Part shown: piece by piece, positions 1 to 9,875 of the stretch | How positions within the stretch are numbered: the first letter of the stretch is position 1 | Layout: every line of letters starts with the position of its first letter | Assembly (NCBI GenBank): GCA_022592435.1 | Contig: JABYQS010000332.1 | Span: 1-29,861 of the forward strand | Origin: Cerioporus squamosus | Taxonomy: Eukaryota > Basidiomycota > Agaricomycetes > Polyporales > Polyporaceae | DNA: 29,861 nt | Direction: 5' to 3' | Program-made: the position numbers and the translations under genes | The notes under the pieces: generated by a model | The model's database searches: none | What the model was told of the DNA's origin: nothing | What the model saw: the letters and a program-made list of their open reading frames with translations, nothing else

Positions 1-224
1 CACGATGAGTACGAGGTGGTGGAGCGCTGAAGAGGTATTGGCCCGTGGACCTCTTGACTGAGGTATGTGGGGACCTCGCGCACGACTTCATTGATTTCTA
101 TGCCGAGGATACGTATCCGTGGGTCACACCGCCCGTCCTTTACGAGAAGGTCATGGCGGCGTGCAGCAAGGCAGCGAAGTTGGACGGCGAGCTGGAGACC
201 CTCCCTTTCATCAAGACACGTTAG
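1..224 (+). CDS. 3' end of an unidentified gene (partial)
   Basis: The last coding stretch of a plus-strand gene enters from the left edge and stops with TAG at 222-224. The final readable part has normal protein composition (ends ...LETLPFIKTR) and includes an acidic-aromatic stretch DFIDFYAEDTYPW. I do not recognise the family. The open frame runs back only to position 9. The first 27 bases read sensibly in a different frame (HDEYEVVER), so the two parts would join as ...VVERLKRYWPV... if one T were missing near 27-28. A GTATGT at 63-68 could be a donor for a 45 nt in-frame intron, but the sequence across it also reads as good protein, so I leave it unspliced. The existence of coding sequence is fairly sure; its identity is unknown. 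Confidence 0.5.
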
Positions 225-532
225 CCGCGATGTGTACTGTGATCGTGCACAATGTATCTAATGGATCCTCCTGTAGTGTTGTCAATCATATGGACTGTCC
301 ACTGGTTCATCGGACTTACGTCCAGTGAGTGCAGAACGCTAGTCTCGGCCAAGGCAACGCGCAGATGGTCAAAGCGAAAGTTTGTCTGGCCAGCAAGTAT
401 TGTACAGCTTGATTGTGATACACTTTTCCGTCCAAAGACACAGTCAGTCGACACGCTTGTTTTTCCCATTATATCCTGTCCTGACTGTACGAGCTCTAGT
501 CCATTCCCTTGCCGCCACCATGTCCCCGTTCC
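225..532. other. convergent intergenic region
   Basis: This lies between the stop of the left-edge gene and the stop of the branching enzyme gene, so it holds two converging 3' untranslated regions. I see no gene, repeat or RNA element in it. Confidence 0.5.
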
Positions 533-2962
533 TCACTTCTTCGCCAGAACGATCGCAGTGCGTGAGGGGATATAAACCTGCAACGTAACCCGCCTCAGCC
601 CATCATCTTCCACCACTTCTGCAGCACTCCCAGGCACACTCACCTGCGTGAAGTTCTTGCGCCCGTTCCACTCCATCGGCGTCGTGAAGTACGACCCGCC
701 CGGCACGACGTTCTCGAAGCCCCCGAAGCGCTTCTCGTCCGTGCTCAGGACGATCGTGTACTCGCCCGGCTCCTCCACGCCGACGCGGTAGTCCGTAAAC
801 GAGTTCGTGGGGTGGAAGTTGAAGATGAAGAGGAGCCCGGCGCGCTCGTACACGATGACTTTGTCCACCTCGTGCTTGAGGGACACATACGCGGGCTCAG
901 CGCTCAGCCAGTGGTACTTGTCCTCGGTGTGGTTCATGGCCTTGTCAAACTCATTGAGGTACCTGTACCGAAGAAGATGGTCGTCGACGACGTTCCACTG
1001 CCGACGGCGTATTGGAACGAGTTGTTGTTGCCTGCACGAGGGAAGTCCAGCCACTATACGCTAGCATGTAAGTCGAGCGAACTCGGCGAGAACCTCGAGT
1101 AAGCACATACCTCGGGATGTCCGAACTCGTTACCTTCGAAGTTGAGGTAACCCTCGCCACCAAGGGAGTGCACAAGGAGACTAGGTGCAAGGTATTAAGT
1201 ACCATTCCTCGCAGAAACCTTTAGAACCTACCGGATCATCTTGTGCAGCGCAATGCCTCTCGCAATGATGGGCGTGTACTCCGTCATGTCGGACATGTTC
1301 GTGTACATCTCCTTGTCCATAAGCCAGAACGCGAGCGTCTTGTCGCCGACAAGGGCCTGGTCGTGGCTCTCCGCGTAAGCGATACTCTTCTCGCCATAGC
1401 GTCTGTTCGTGAGCGTATGTACGATGTTGCCTATCTCCCACTCGTCGTCTTTCTTGTGCTTGAGCAGCTTGATCCACATGTCCGGAATAGCCATTGAAAG
1501 ACGGTAGTCGAATCCAATGCCGCCCTTCGACACTGGCACACACAGGAGTGGCATACCGGAGACGTCCTCCGCGATGGTGATGGTGTTGGGGAAGAGTGTA
1601 TGCATAGCGTCGTTCGCCTGTATGTGCGTAGTGAGCGCGGCGTACTGACAACTGCATAGTAGGCACCCACAAGCATGAGGTAAACAATAGCCTCCAAGTC
1701 AGCGGAATCGCCGAAGTACTCGTGGTATCCACCAGAGAAGCCAGCACCAATACCGTGATGATGGTACATCATGCTCGTCACGCCGTCGAAGCGGAAGCCG
1801 TCGAACTGATACTCCTCCATCCAGAAGCGCAAGTTGGACATCAAGAAGCGAAGGACTTCGTGGTGTCCATAGTTGAACAAGCGACTGTCCCAGAGCTCAT
1901 GGCGTCCGCGGGCGCCCTCGTGGAAGTAGAGGTGGTCCGTTCCGTCGAAATGGTTGAGACCGTCGAGCACGTTCTTGCACGCGTGCGAGTGAACGATGTC
2001 GAGCAGCACAGTAATACCCATACCATGCGCGGTATCGACCAACTCCTTGAGCTCCTCAGGCGTGCCGTACCGAGAGCTGGCCGCGAAGAAGCTGGTGACT
2101 TGATATCCGAAGGCTGCAGTGACGCGTCACTTCAGTTTCCGGTCAAGAGCGACATTGCAGGCCACTTACAGGCGTAGTATGCATGCTCCATGACCGCCAT
2201 CAATTGGATGGTGTTATACCCCAAGTCCCGGATGCGAGGGAGGATGTTCTGAGTGAACTCCTTGTAGGTGCCGACACGGTGCTCGCTCGTTGAGATACCA
2301 ACGTGAGCCTCGTATATGCGGATGCCCTTTGGCTGAGGCGGGCGGGCATTCTTGAACTTGTACACCTGTTCTGGGGGTGGGTTCCAGAAGCGCGCATCGT
2401 AGACGGGGGAGACAGAGAGGTCCTGCGTGACGCGTCTGATCCAAGCTGGGATCCGTTCAATGCGTTCCCCAGATTGTAGGATCATGGAGATCTGTAAGGA
2501 ATGTTATACTCTGTTGATCTACGCAGCGCGCGTGACGGACCTTAATCTTGGAGTCGTGCGGGATAGCGCATTGGCCGTCCTTCGGGGGGATAGTGATCTC
2601 CCATACGCCGTATTGGTCCCTGGTCATAGGGTGAGATATCCTGTTCCAGTTATCTAACAATGGCGGGATGAGGATACTGAAGCGTCGGAACAGTCGACAC
2701 GACACTCACTGAAGTCTCCAATCAAGACGGCCTCCTTGGCGTTCGGTGCCCACTCACGGTAGGTCACCGTGCCATCCTCAGCAACATTGAGACCGAACTT
2801 GAGATAGCCCTTGGTGAACTTGTCGTATCCGCCCTCTATCTCGTCGATGGTGTCCTTCCACTTCCTGAAGAGGTTGTGACGGTGGATGATGTGGGGGACG
2901 TTCTTGTCGAGCCAGGGATCGACAGCGAGGACGGTCTGCTCGTCGAGAGGCGGGGTGGGCAT
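533..2962 (-). CDS. GLC3: 1,4-alpha-glucan (glycogen) branching enzyme, one apparent frameshift
   Basis: Makes alpha-1,6 branch points in glycogen in the cytosol (GH13 family). Seven exons: 2962-2710, 2653-2541, 2491-2170, 2113-1671, 1617-1232, 1180-1111 and 1053-533, with introns of 49-57 nt. The N-terminal part carries the CBM48-like segment (GDFNNWNR across intron 1). The GH13 motifs follow: [11 protein letters not shown] with nucleophile Asp about 339, TIAEDVSG with acid Glu about 394, and AESHD with Asp about 463. The C-terminal all-beta domain follows. Exon 7 reads [16 protein letters not shown], then continues in another frame with [14 protein letters not shown]. One base is missing near 1009, where GCCCGT is expected and GCCGT is found. 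The exons sum to 2108 nt; one more base gives 702 residues, close to yeast Glc3 and human GBE1. An in-frame ATG further upstream at 3133 is less likely as the start. Confidence 0.95.
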
Positions 2963-3337
2963 GTTGGGCGCGGTGGCGATGGAAGAGTCGAGACAGTGAG
3001 CGCAAGAAGAGCGAAGCTGGGGTGCGGGCGAGAAGATGGGGAGCAGCGAAGGAGCAGCCTCTGTGTTTTTGGCCCGTCTGGACCAATTGCGGGGACGCGT
3101 CCTGGATTCGGGCCCCAAGACGTCACCGGTCACGTGTGCGTACCGCGGATCTCAGATCGTGCCCCGCGGAGGATCCCCGGCGCATCCTCGCGTGCGGGGA
3201 CGCCAGGCTGGTGGACGCGACGCTGAGGCTCGTCGTTCTCGTTCTGTCCTGCTCTCCCACCACCACCACCCTCGCTGCATCTCCGCCAGCTCCCGGCCTA
3301 TGCGCGCACGCTGTAGCTGAAAGACCGCATCCCACCC
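2963..3337. promoter_or_regulatory. shared divergent promoter, branching enzyme / PABS gene
   Basis: This 375 bp gap separates two divergent start codons and must hold both promoters. It contains one E-box CACGTG at 3131-3136, which many fungal bHLH factors bind. No clear TATA box is seen. Coding-like frames through it have Arg/Pro-rich shadow composition. Confidence 0.5.
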
Positions 3338-5552
3338 ATGTCTTCCCGACTCCCGCCGCCGGCACCCAAGGCGAGCTCGTTCCACGTCGCGCTCACCCGA
3401 GTCGCCGCGATCGGTGTCCTGCTCGGCCTCTCTCTCGTCACCTGGGCATACCGCCGCGCACTGGAGCCGCAGTATGGCTCAGCACCAACCTCCCTGCATA
3501 TTGGCAAGGTCGTATGGTCCGCCTCCATCCTCGGCAGCTTCGCGCCAACCGTGCCAGTAGGCCGTGCAACTCTCGGCCTTGCGTTGCTACTCTTTGCCCT
3601 GCCCAACGCGACGTACTATGTTGCCGCATATACAGCAAGGCTCGGAGACCCAATCTGGGGTCCCGTCGCGACGCATCTCATCGTGTTGCTCCCGGTTCTG
3701 TCGCTCGGCGTAGCCATTGTAAAGGCGTTGCAGGTCTGTCCTCCCGCGTGACGTATGCAGTTTGTTGCTCATCCCTGCGCCCTCTGTAGGAGGCGCCATA
3801 CAACAAGGAAGATCTTTCTGCTCCCCAGTCCAGCATTACGCTCCCTGTATGCGCGACTGCAATCAATTCCTTGCAAGGCCTCTGGCCATCAGTCCCATAC
3901 ATTGCCACACTCCCCGATAGCCAAATTGTGAGTTACTCTCAGAGGAGTTTACTTGTGCAAGCATTCATGGTTGTAGTTCCTCCAAGCGGGCACCGCCGTA
4001 GCATCACTTTGGACTATCGCGCCTTTCCTCCCGGACATAGCCCCGCCACGGATTGTCAGACCTCTCACTGCCGCACCCGCTACGCCAGAGCCCAAGGGAA
4101 AGCAGAAGAAGGGGACTCCCAAAAGGTCCGAGCCCACAAGTGCACCACCAACGGTTCAGAAGCATAACGCCCCTGCGCCTGGAGGAGGACTGAACAAGAT
4201 CCGTGCGGCGCTTCTCCCTGCCTTGCCCTTCTTGACATCCACCGTTCTTCGTCCCCCGACCCTGCCTCATCCCCTCCCTGAGCCTTATAATCACCCATCC
4301 CACCCTCTCCGTATTCTGTATTCTGTCGACTCCATCTACTCCGGTGTTGTTACGGTCGGGGAAACGACGGCCGCGGACCCCAATGTGCCTGGTAATATTG
4401 ACCACCTGCGTTATCTTAGAGCCGGACATTCCCTCCTAGGTGGTGTCTGGGTCGGCCCAAAAGCTCAGGCATGGGATCCCGAGCTCCTTCTCGAAGACGA
4501 AGCCGGCCAGAAGCTCGGTGACACCATATACAGCGCGTTCGTCGTACAAGAAGCCGCCCTGTTGGCGAAGAAGCAACCTAAGAATGCGCTTATCATGTAT
4601 GTGCTGCATCCAATTGCGATGATCTTATGGACTCCTGGTCTAAGACAGATATAGCTGACGATCCGCGACAGCGGTCTTGGTACAGGAATCGCAGCGACCT
4701 CGTTCATGCGCCACGGTATTGAGACCACCCTAGTCGAAATCGACCCGGCAGTGTACGATGCGGCCAAACGGTTCTTCGGACTTCCTGCACCTCCTCCGGA
4801 CAGGTTGGTCATTGAGGATGCGAAGACCTGGGTACACAACCGGAGTGTCACATTGAGGAGCGGCTCCGAGGGTACAGAGGCCTCTACGAGCTCAACCTTA
4901 CCCCTCTCCGAACGTTTCGACGTCGTGGTCCACGACTGTTTCTCTGGAGGCAGTGTCCCGGCGCACCTGTATACCCAGTCGTTCTGGCGAGATTTGAAGG
5001 AGATCGTGACGCCTGACGCGGTCGTTGCAGTAGTGAGTGAGAAATAAGTTAGTACGTTTCTGATGGCCTAACGCATCCGGCAGAACTTCGCGGGGTCCTT
5101 GAGCTCGAAATCTGCGAAAGCAATAATCCTCACCCTCCGGTCTGTCTTCCCGCAATGTCGTGCATTCTACGACGCGCTGGAGGCGCACGGAGACATCAAC
5201 AACGAATTCGTCAACTGGGTGAGTTGACGCGTCCTCACACTACCGCGGATGGTCTGATTAATCATCTTTTTAGGTGTTCTTCTGCACCCCATCGACGAAC
5301 GCCCTCGAGTTTCGTCGGGCCACGCAATCCGACTTCCTCGGATCCTACCTCCGCCGCCACGTTCTCACCAGCCTCAGCGAGCATGAAGGAGATATATCAA
5401 AGATTGGCGACGACATCCCAGAAGACAAACGCGAGCAGTTCATCCTGAAGGACCTGGTGAATCCGTTGGCGGACTGGCAGCAGAAGGAAGCGATCAAGCA
5501 TTGGAAGATAATGCGGAGCGTGCTGCCCAACGTGGTTTGGGAGACCTATTGA
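3338..5552 (+). CDS. membrane-anchored spermidine/spermine-synthase-like protein (PABS fold)
   Basis: Six exons: 3338-3733, 3790-3927, 3977-4596, 4672-5032, 5084-5218 and 5274-5552. All phases agree and give 642 residues. About residues 18-200 hold several hydrophobic helices (for example AAIGVLLGLSLVTWAY and HLIVLLPVLSLGVAIV), followed by a basic Pro/Lys linker. The second half is an AdoMet-type Rossmann fold: GLGTG at about 386-390 and the acidic strand end VEIDP at about 406-410. VVHDCFSGG at about 470 occupies the place where true aminopropyltransferases have their catalytic D-x-x-D region. The second acidic residue is not evident, so polyamine synthesis should not be assumed. The gene is divergent from the branching enzyme. 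The fold assignment is strong; substrate and reaction are unknown. Confidence 0.85.
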
Positions 5553-5828
5553 TGTATAGTTTCCCGGAGCCTGCGTTGTCTCGTCTTTCGCAACTGTGTA
5601 GCTACTAGTACTACTTAGCATGTCAAATTGTCATTGTCACTGGCTACCACGATGATCACGTGTGCAGACGCGTCTTTATCGCGACGCGCGCCTGACGCGA
5701 TGCGCGTTATCCGCCGTGAGCTCTCTCATGAGCTTGTTTCGCTTCTGAGCCTCTCCAGTCTCGTCCCCACAGCTGTCCAAACTACGTACAAAGAACTTGG
5801 AACGTAAACATCCTTCACGACCTCCACG

Positions 5829-8281
5829 ATGTCTTCTCCGCGGCCGGCCTCCATCTCTAACTCTCCTGGACGACCGTCTCCGCTCTCGCGCCCGCATTGG
5901 CCGTGGTCGACGTACACGCACCGGTCGTCATCGTCGTCTCATTCATTTCACTCTTCCAGCAGCTCAGTGAACAGCGCGCAGACCTGGGAGTCTAGAGCGT
6001 CCACCGTTGCGTCCAGCCCAAGTACGGTGTTAGTGACTGCCGGTCCGGGTGGCAGTTCCACACGCATGGCGGGAGTGAGCAGCCAGAACGCGATGGCTGA
6101 GGATACTACTACCAGGCAGTGGAACTTCCATGTGAGTGGCACGCACTGCTGAGTGGCTCGACGCCATGCTTATGACCGTGACTGCGTACGTAGGCTTTCG
6201 AGTGGGTGGTACGCGATGTGAGCAGGCTGAAGGACCATATTGAGGGAACTTCTGCGTCTGTCGGAGAAGGAGAGGCCCCTCCTGAGGAGGTTGATGACGA
6301 CGAGTTCGAAGTGCTCAGGGAGTCGCCAGAACTCGGAGACGGCAAGTTCAAGCTCGAGATATGTACGTGCTCCTCGTTCGTTCAATGCGAAGACAGCTTG
6401 ATGACCGTGATGCCGCAGCGAAGACCACGTCGATCGAACCGGACAGTTCTACTTCCCCGATAACCCCCATTATCCGCACACAACCTCCGACATTGTCGGT
6501 ATATATCACGTCCATGGCGATCGACTTTGCGCATACGAACTACGAGACGTCCGCGTCGATGTTCGCGGCGATCAAGTGCCAAGACGACCGAGTCGGTGAG
6601 CGCGGTGCGCGCGCCGACTGGGTCTGGGAGCACTGGCAGAACAACTGGGTGTTCCGTCAGGGCAGTGAGGTCTGGGGTGAGTCTCATGTTGGAATGCAGC
6701 GCAGTGATGTTGACGCACTCGCACTGTCACAGAGTGTCCTCTGCCTCCTCTGTCTGTCCTCCTTGAGAACCCCAGGATCAAGGAGACAGACTCGATTGTC
6801 ATTTGTGTGCAGATGCACTCACCCGTAGGGCCGTTCTTCCCGCAACAACCTTCGGCTTACTACGTTCCTCGGGACTTGCTCGAGGGTCTCGAGGCATCTC
6901 TCGACAATCCGAGTGAGTAAATGGCATGCGTGTAGCAGAGAGACGTGTTCCTCATCTCCTCCTAGATACCGGCGACGTCCAGTTCGTCTGCCTTGAGCGC
7001 ACAACACAACAGGACCACGAATCCTCGAGCTCTCTGACCGCTACAACACCCACCAGCCCTCCTTCCTCGTCATCGTCTCAATCTCTGCCACCTCCACAGA
7101 CACTCGCACGAAAGCGTATCATATATGCCCATTCCGACATCCTAATCAGACGGTCGGAATACTTCGCCACCATGCTCAGCTCCTCCTTCGCCGAGAACGG
7201 GAGCACCCTCCTCCATGGCGAACGCAAAGTCTACACGATTGTCGTGGAGGAAGCCGACTTCACCACCATCTACTGGCTGCTGAAGTGGGTCTACGCGAAT
7301 TGGCTGCTTTTCCGCAAGGACGACGACCCAAGGCAAGCCGTCGATGGCATCGGTGCGGGCTGGAGCGCACGCGACTTCTGCTCGCCAGGTGTCGCTGACG
7401 AGTGGGGATGGAAGGTCTTCCACAAAGGCGGCTCGTCTGACGGTCACGGCGGTGGTGTCAGTGACGCACGGAGCGTCACCAGCGGAGCGAGCGGCAGGTC
7501 TACGGGCGAGGTTCCACGCGAGAAGCCGAAAGCCGGCCCTTCGACCACGTCTGCTATGCGGAGCAGCGGTGTGAGCCCGCCTAAGACGCAAGCATCCTCC
7601 TCGAACCGGTCGCCAACTACCCCTCGTCGTCCGTCGCACGGACCGTCGTCTGGGAACACCACTGGACTGAACATCCCGATGCCCAACCCAACATCTCCAT
7701 CCGCGTCGCGGGGCTCGAAGCCCGTGCCCGTGCCGCTTTCACCCTCTGCACCGCACTATCCGCACAGTGCACATAAGCAACGCGCCCGGTCGTCGATATC
7801 CAGCGTAGATCCGCACATGCATCCTACACCCCCGCCCCAACCTGCGTCTGCACTGTCGATGTACCAGATCGCACACCGGTATGCGATGCCGGGACTTGGC
7901 TTGCTCGCGCTCGAGCATATCGTCTCGACCATCACGCCACAGTCTAGCTTCGCGGTGCTTCTTGCCTCATCTACGTGGGAGGAGCTCCATTCGCTCATCG
8001 AGGTACGTTGAGTCGCTGGGGAGGCCGCCATGTCCCAGTTCTGATTTATCTCTCGCAGGATTACGTGGTGGACAAGTGGGACGAAGTGTCTGTCTCGGAC
8101 GAGTTCGAGCAATGCTGCCAGGAGGTGGCGAGCGGAGAGTACGTCGCGATGCAAGGTCTCTTTGTGCGCCACTGATCACTGACCGACCGTTCGTAGATGG
8201 GGACCTGAAGGCGGGAAGACCCTCATGGCCCTCTTCAGGCGACTGCGGTCGCCGAGTGCCATGGGTTATGTACGGGCCTAG
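5829..8281 (+). CDS. MATH-BTB domain protein with long Ser/Pro-rich insertion
   Basis: Seven exons: 5829-6131, 6194-6362, 6419-6676, 6733-6912, 6966-8002, 8059-8138 and 8197-8281 (703 residues). Residues 1-95 are Ser-rich and disordered. About residues 102-310 resemble a MATH/TRAF-like domain (AFEWVV near its start, WECPLPPLSVLL, IVICVQMHSPVGP). A BTB/POZ segment follows (AHSDILIRRSEYFATML, then IVVEEADFTTIYWLLKWVY). About 200 low-complexity Ser/Pro/Gly residues separate it from a BACK-like helical end (MYQIAHRYAMPGLGLLALEHI). Proteins of this class usually serve as substrate adaptors for Cullin-3 ubiquitin ligases; that role here is inferred from the family. The last intron (8139-8196) uses GTACGT; skipping it would give an alternative end at 8175, with a C-terminus that looks less natural. 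Confidence 0.85.
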
Positions 8282-8729
8282 AAGCCTTCACTGTTTATCT
8301 GGATTCATATACCATGTGTACGAGATATGGACAAGGCAAGGCGAGTGCGAGCAACGGATGTATCAAGATCTTACGCTGGACAAGGACAGGACAATGGGAT
8401 ATTCTGAATCCATCTATACGTCGGATCCTACTTCATGTACGACGCCGCGTTCACAAGCTTCCATAAACCGCCTCCTACTCGGAGAACCAACTTGTAAAGA
8501 AGCCGTTACCTCTTCAATATATGGTGCACCTTGGAACACGCCACATCCCCGCCACGACAATTTCCGACAGCTCATTCCGCCCCAGGCCATGGTGCCAAAG
8601 CAGCGTGCACAACGTCCAGGGATAGCGTAAGGCGAGGAAGATTGCCATGCACAACCGTGCCAGGGCCCTCTCTCGCAGCCTCTTGAAGCCTATCGGACTC
8701 CGCTGTGACAAAAGGCTGGCGCTGTGGCG
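8282..8729. other. convergent intergenic region
   Basis: Converging 3' ends of the MATH-BTB gene and the HMG-box gene. A long open frame crossing this stretch (7881-8630, +) overlaps real exons in another frame and has shadow composition. Nothing else is seen. Confidence 0.5.
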
Positions 8730-9431
8730 CTACACCCTCGAAGCTCTCCTGGAATGGGGGTGTGCTGTGGCGGCGGCATCTTGAACCTCTTCAGTCGGAC
8801 CATGCTCTGCCATGGGCCCTGACGAGACCTGTTCCGCATAGATGAAGGGATGCTCATCGGGGTCTTCTGAGAGCTCGGTGAGGGGAGACGTGAGTGCAGA
8901 GTCTTTTGAGACGGAACGCCTCGCGGGTAGTTTGATCGTGAGCGGCGGACGTCCTTCTTGGTTATCCGCCTCCTCGTCATGCCCTTCGCCTCCATCTACC
9001 TCCTCTTCCTCTTCCTCAACTTCGCCTGTGTTGTGCACGGTCGCACTCGAGGATGACTCCATGACGGATTCGACATCCTCAGTGCCTCCACTCCCGCCAC
9101 TCGTTTGGGTAGCAGGGTAGGAGGAAAGCGACGACTGTCGTGCTATCGCAGCCGCCAGTTGCTGGAAGTAGGGCTTTGTCGATGGAGGCGCAGTGGCCCA
9201 CGCCTGCCGGATGTAGCCGTTGAGACCTTTAGGTGCCCTGCTGCTTTTGATGCCCTTCTTCTCCAGGTCTCCCTTGAGCTTCATGTGAAAGGCTCTCGAG
9301 AAGAGGTTCCAGCTGTTAGGCCTCGCGGGCAGCTTCGAGGCTTGGACGGAGGTCGCTGCCCGTTTCCTTCCAGTGGATGTGGCGGATTTCTTGGACGAGG
9401 ACGTGCAGCCGCTGGGAGTTTTCGGCGGCAT
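8730..9431 (-). CDS. small HMG-box-like nuclear protein
   Basis: Intronless frame of 233 residues. The first 35 residues are Ser/Lys/Arg-rich with a basic cluster (TGRKRAAT) that could act as a nuclear localisation signal. About residues 36-98 resemble an HMG box: ARPNSWNLFSRAFHMKLK, a middle helix with NGYIRQAWATAP, and KPYFQQLAAAIARQ. The conserved Trp and aromatic positions are present, but the loop between helices 1 and 2 is longer than usual. An acidic Glu run at about 135-160 follows, then a Ser/Pro-rich tail. HMG-box proteins bend DNA and act as transcription or chromatin factors; I cannot say which. It is not obviously a mating-type gene, since no homeodomain or pheromone gene lies nearby. 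Confidence 0.65.
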   Translation of the reverse strand: MPPKTPSGCTSSSKKSATSTGRKRAATSVQASKLPARPNSWNLFSRAFHMKLKGDLEKKGIKSSRAPKGLNGYIRQAWATAPPSTKPYFQQLAAAIARQSSLSSYPATQTSGGSGGTEDVESVMESSSSATVHNTGEVEEEEEEVDGGEGHDEEADNQEGRPPLTIKLPARRSVSKDSALTSPLTELSEDPDEHPFIYAEQVSSGPMAEHGPTEEVQDAAATAHPHSRRASRV

Positions 9432-9875
9432 GAAAGTGATGATGGATATGGGATGTGTATGTGTATGTGTATGAGTGCAGGCGAGTTGTCCGTCGAGTAG
9501 GTGTAATGGTAGCAGACTCTCGGAGTGGAAGAGATGGAGCCTGTAGGTCTCACGACGGCTTGATTTATATGTGCTCGTGCCTAAATAATAAGCTCGCTAG
9601 ATGAAACATCGTAGGTGCCCACAACGCCATACACACAGCGGCCATGCATCCGCCCATCGACTGGAGTGCGGATCCTAGGTTACGGAGCTTCAGAACCTGA
9701 GTGCCCACAGATAGCTCAGCACACTCTGTTAGCACTACATACATTTTAGAGGAACGTACGCATCACCTGCTGCTTCCGGGGCTGCATAACAAGTCGCAAC
9801 CAGATGCAATGGCAACAACTTGAGTTCTGATTCCACTATACGTACATCCAAACACTGTCAACTTGTTAGCTCCTC
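9432..9875. other. intergenic: promoter of the HMG-box gene
   Basis: Lies upstream of the HMG-box gene and downstream of the pseudogene to its right. Apart from the short (ATGTGT)n repeat next to the HMG start codon, I see no gene or repeat. Confidence 0.4.
9453..9473. repeat. (ATGTGT)3.5 microsatellite in the 5' leader of the HMG-box gene
   Basis: Three and a half perfect hexamer units lie 22 bases upstream of the start codon at 9431. On the transcribed strand this reads as repeated ACACAT. The repeat is likely length-variable and sits in the probable leader. Confidence 0.8.

Noticed and set aside
511..590. Perfect GCCGCCACCATG start context on the plus strand
   Set aside because: The frame runs only 23 codons and is antisense to the branching enzyme C-terminus and 3' end.
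3022..3789. 255-codon plus-strand open frame over the divergent promoter
   Set aside because: Arg/Pro/Ser-rich and overlaps exon 1 of the PABS gene in another frame; no splice or motif support.
7881..8630. 249-codon plus-strand open frame
   Set aside because: Overlaps the 3' exons of the MATH-BTB gene in another frame, which carry the conserved protein.
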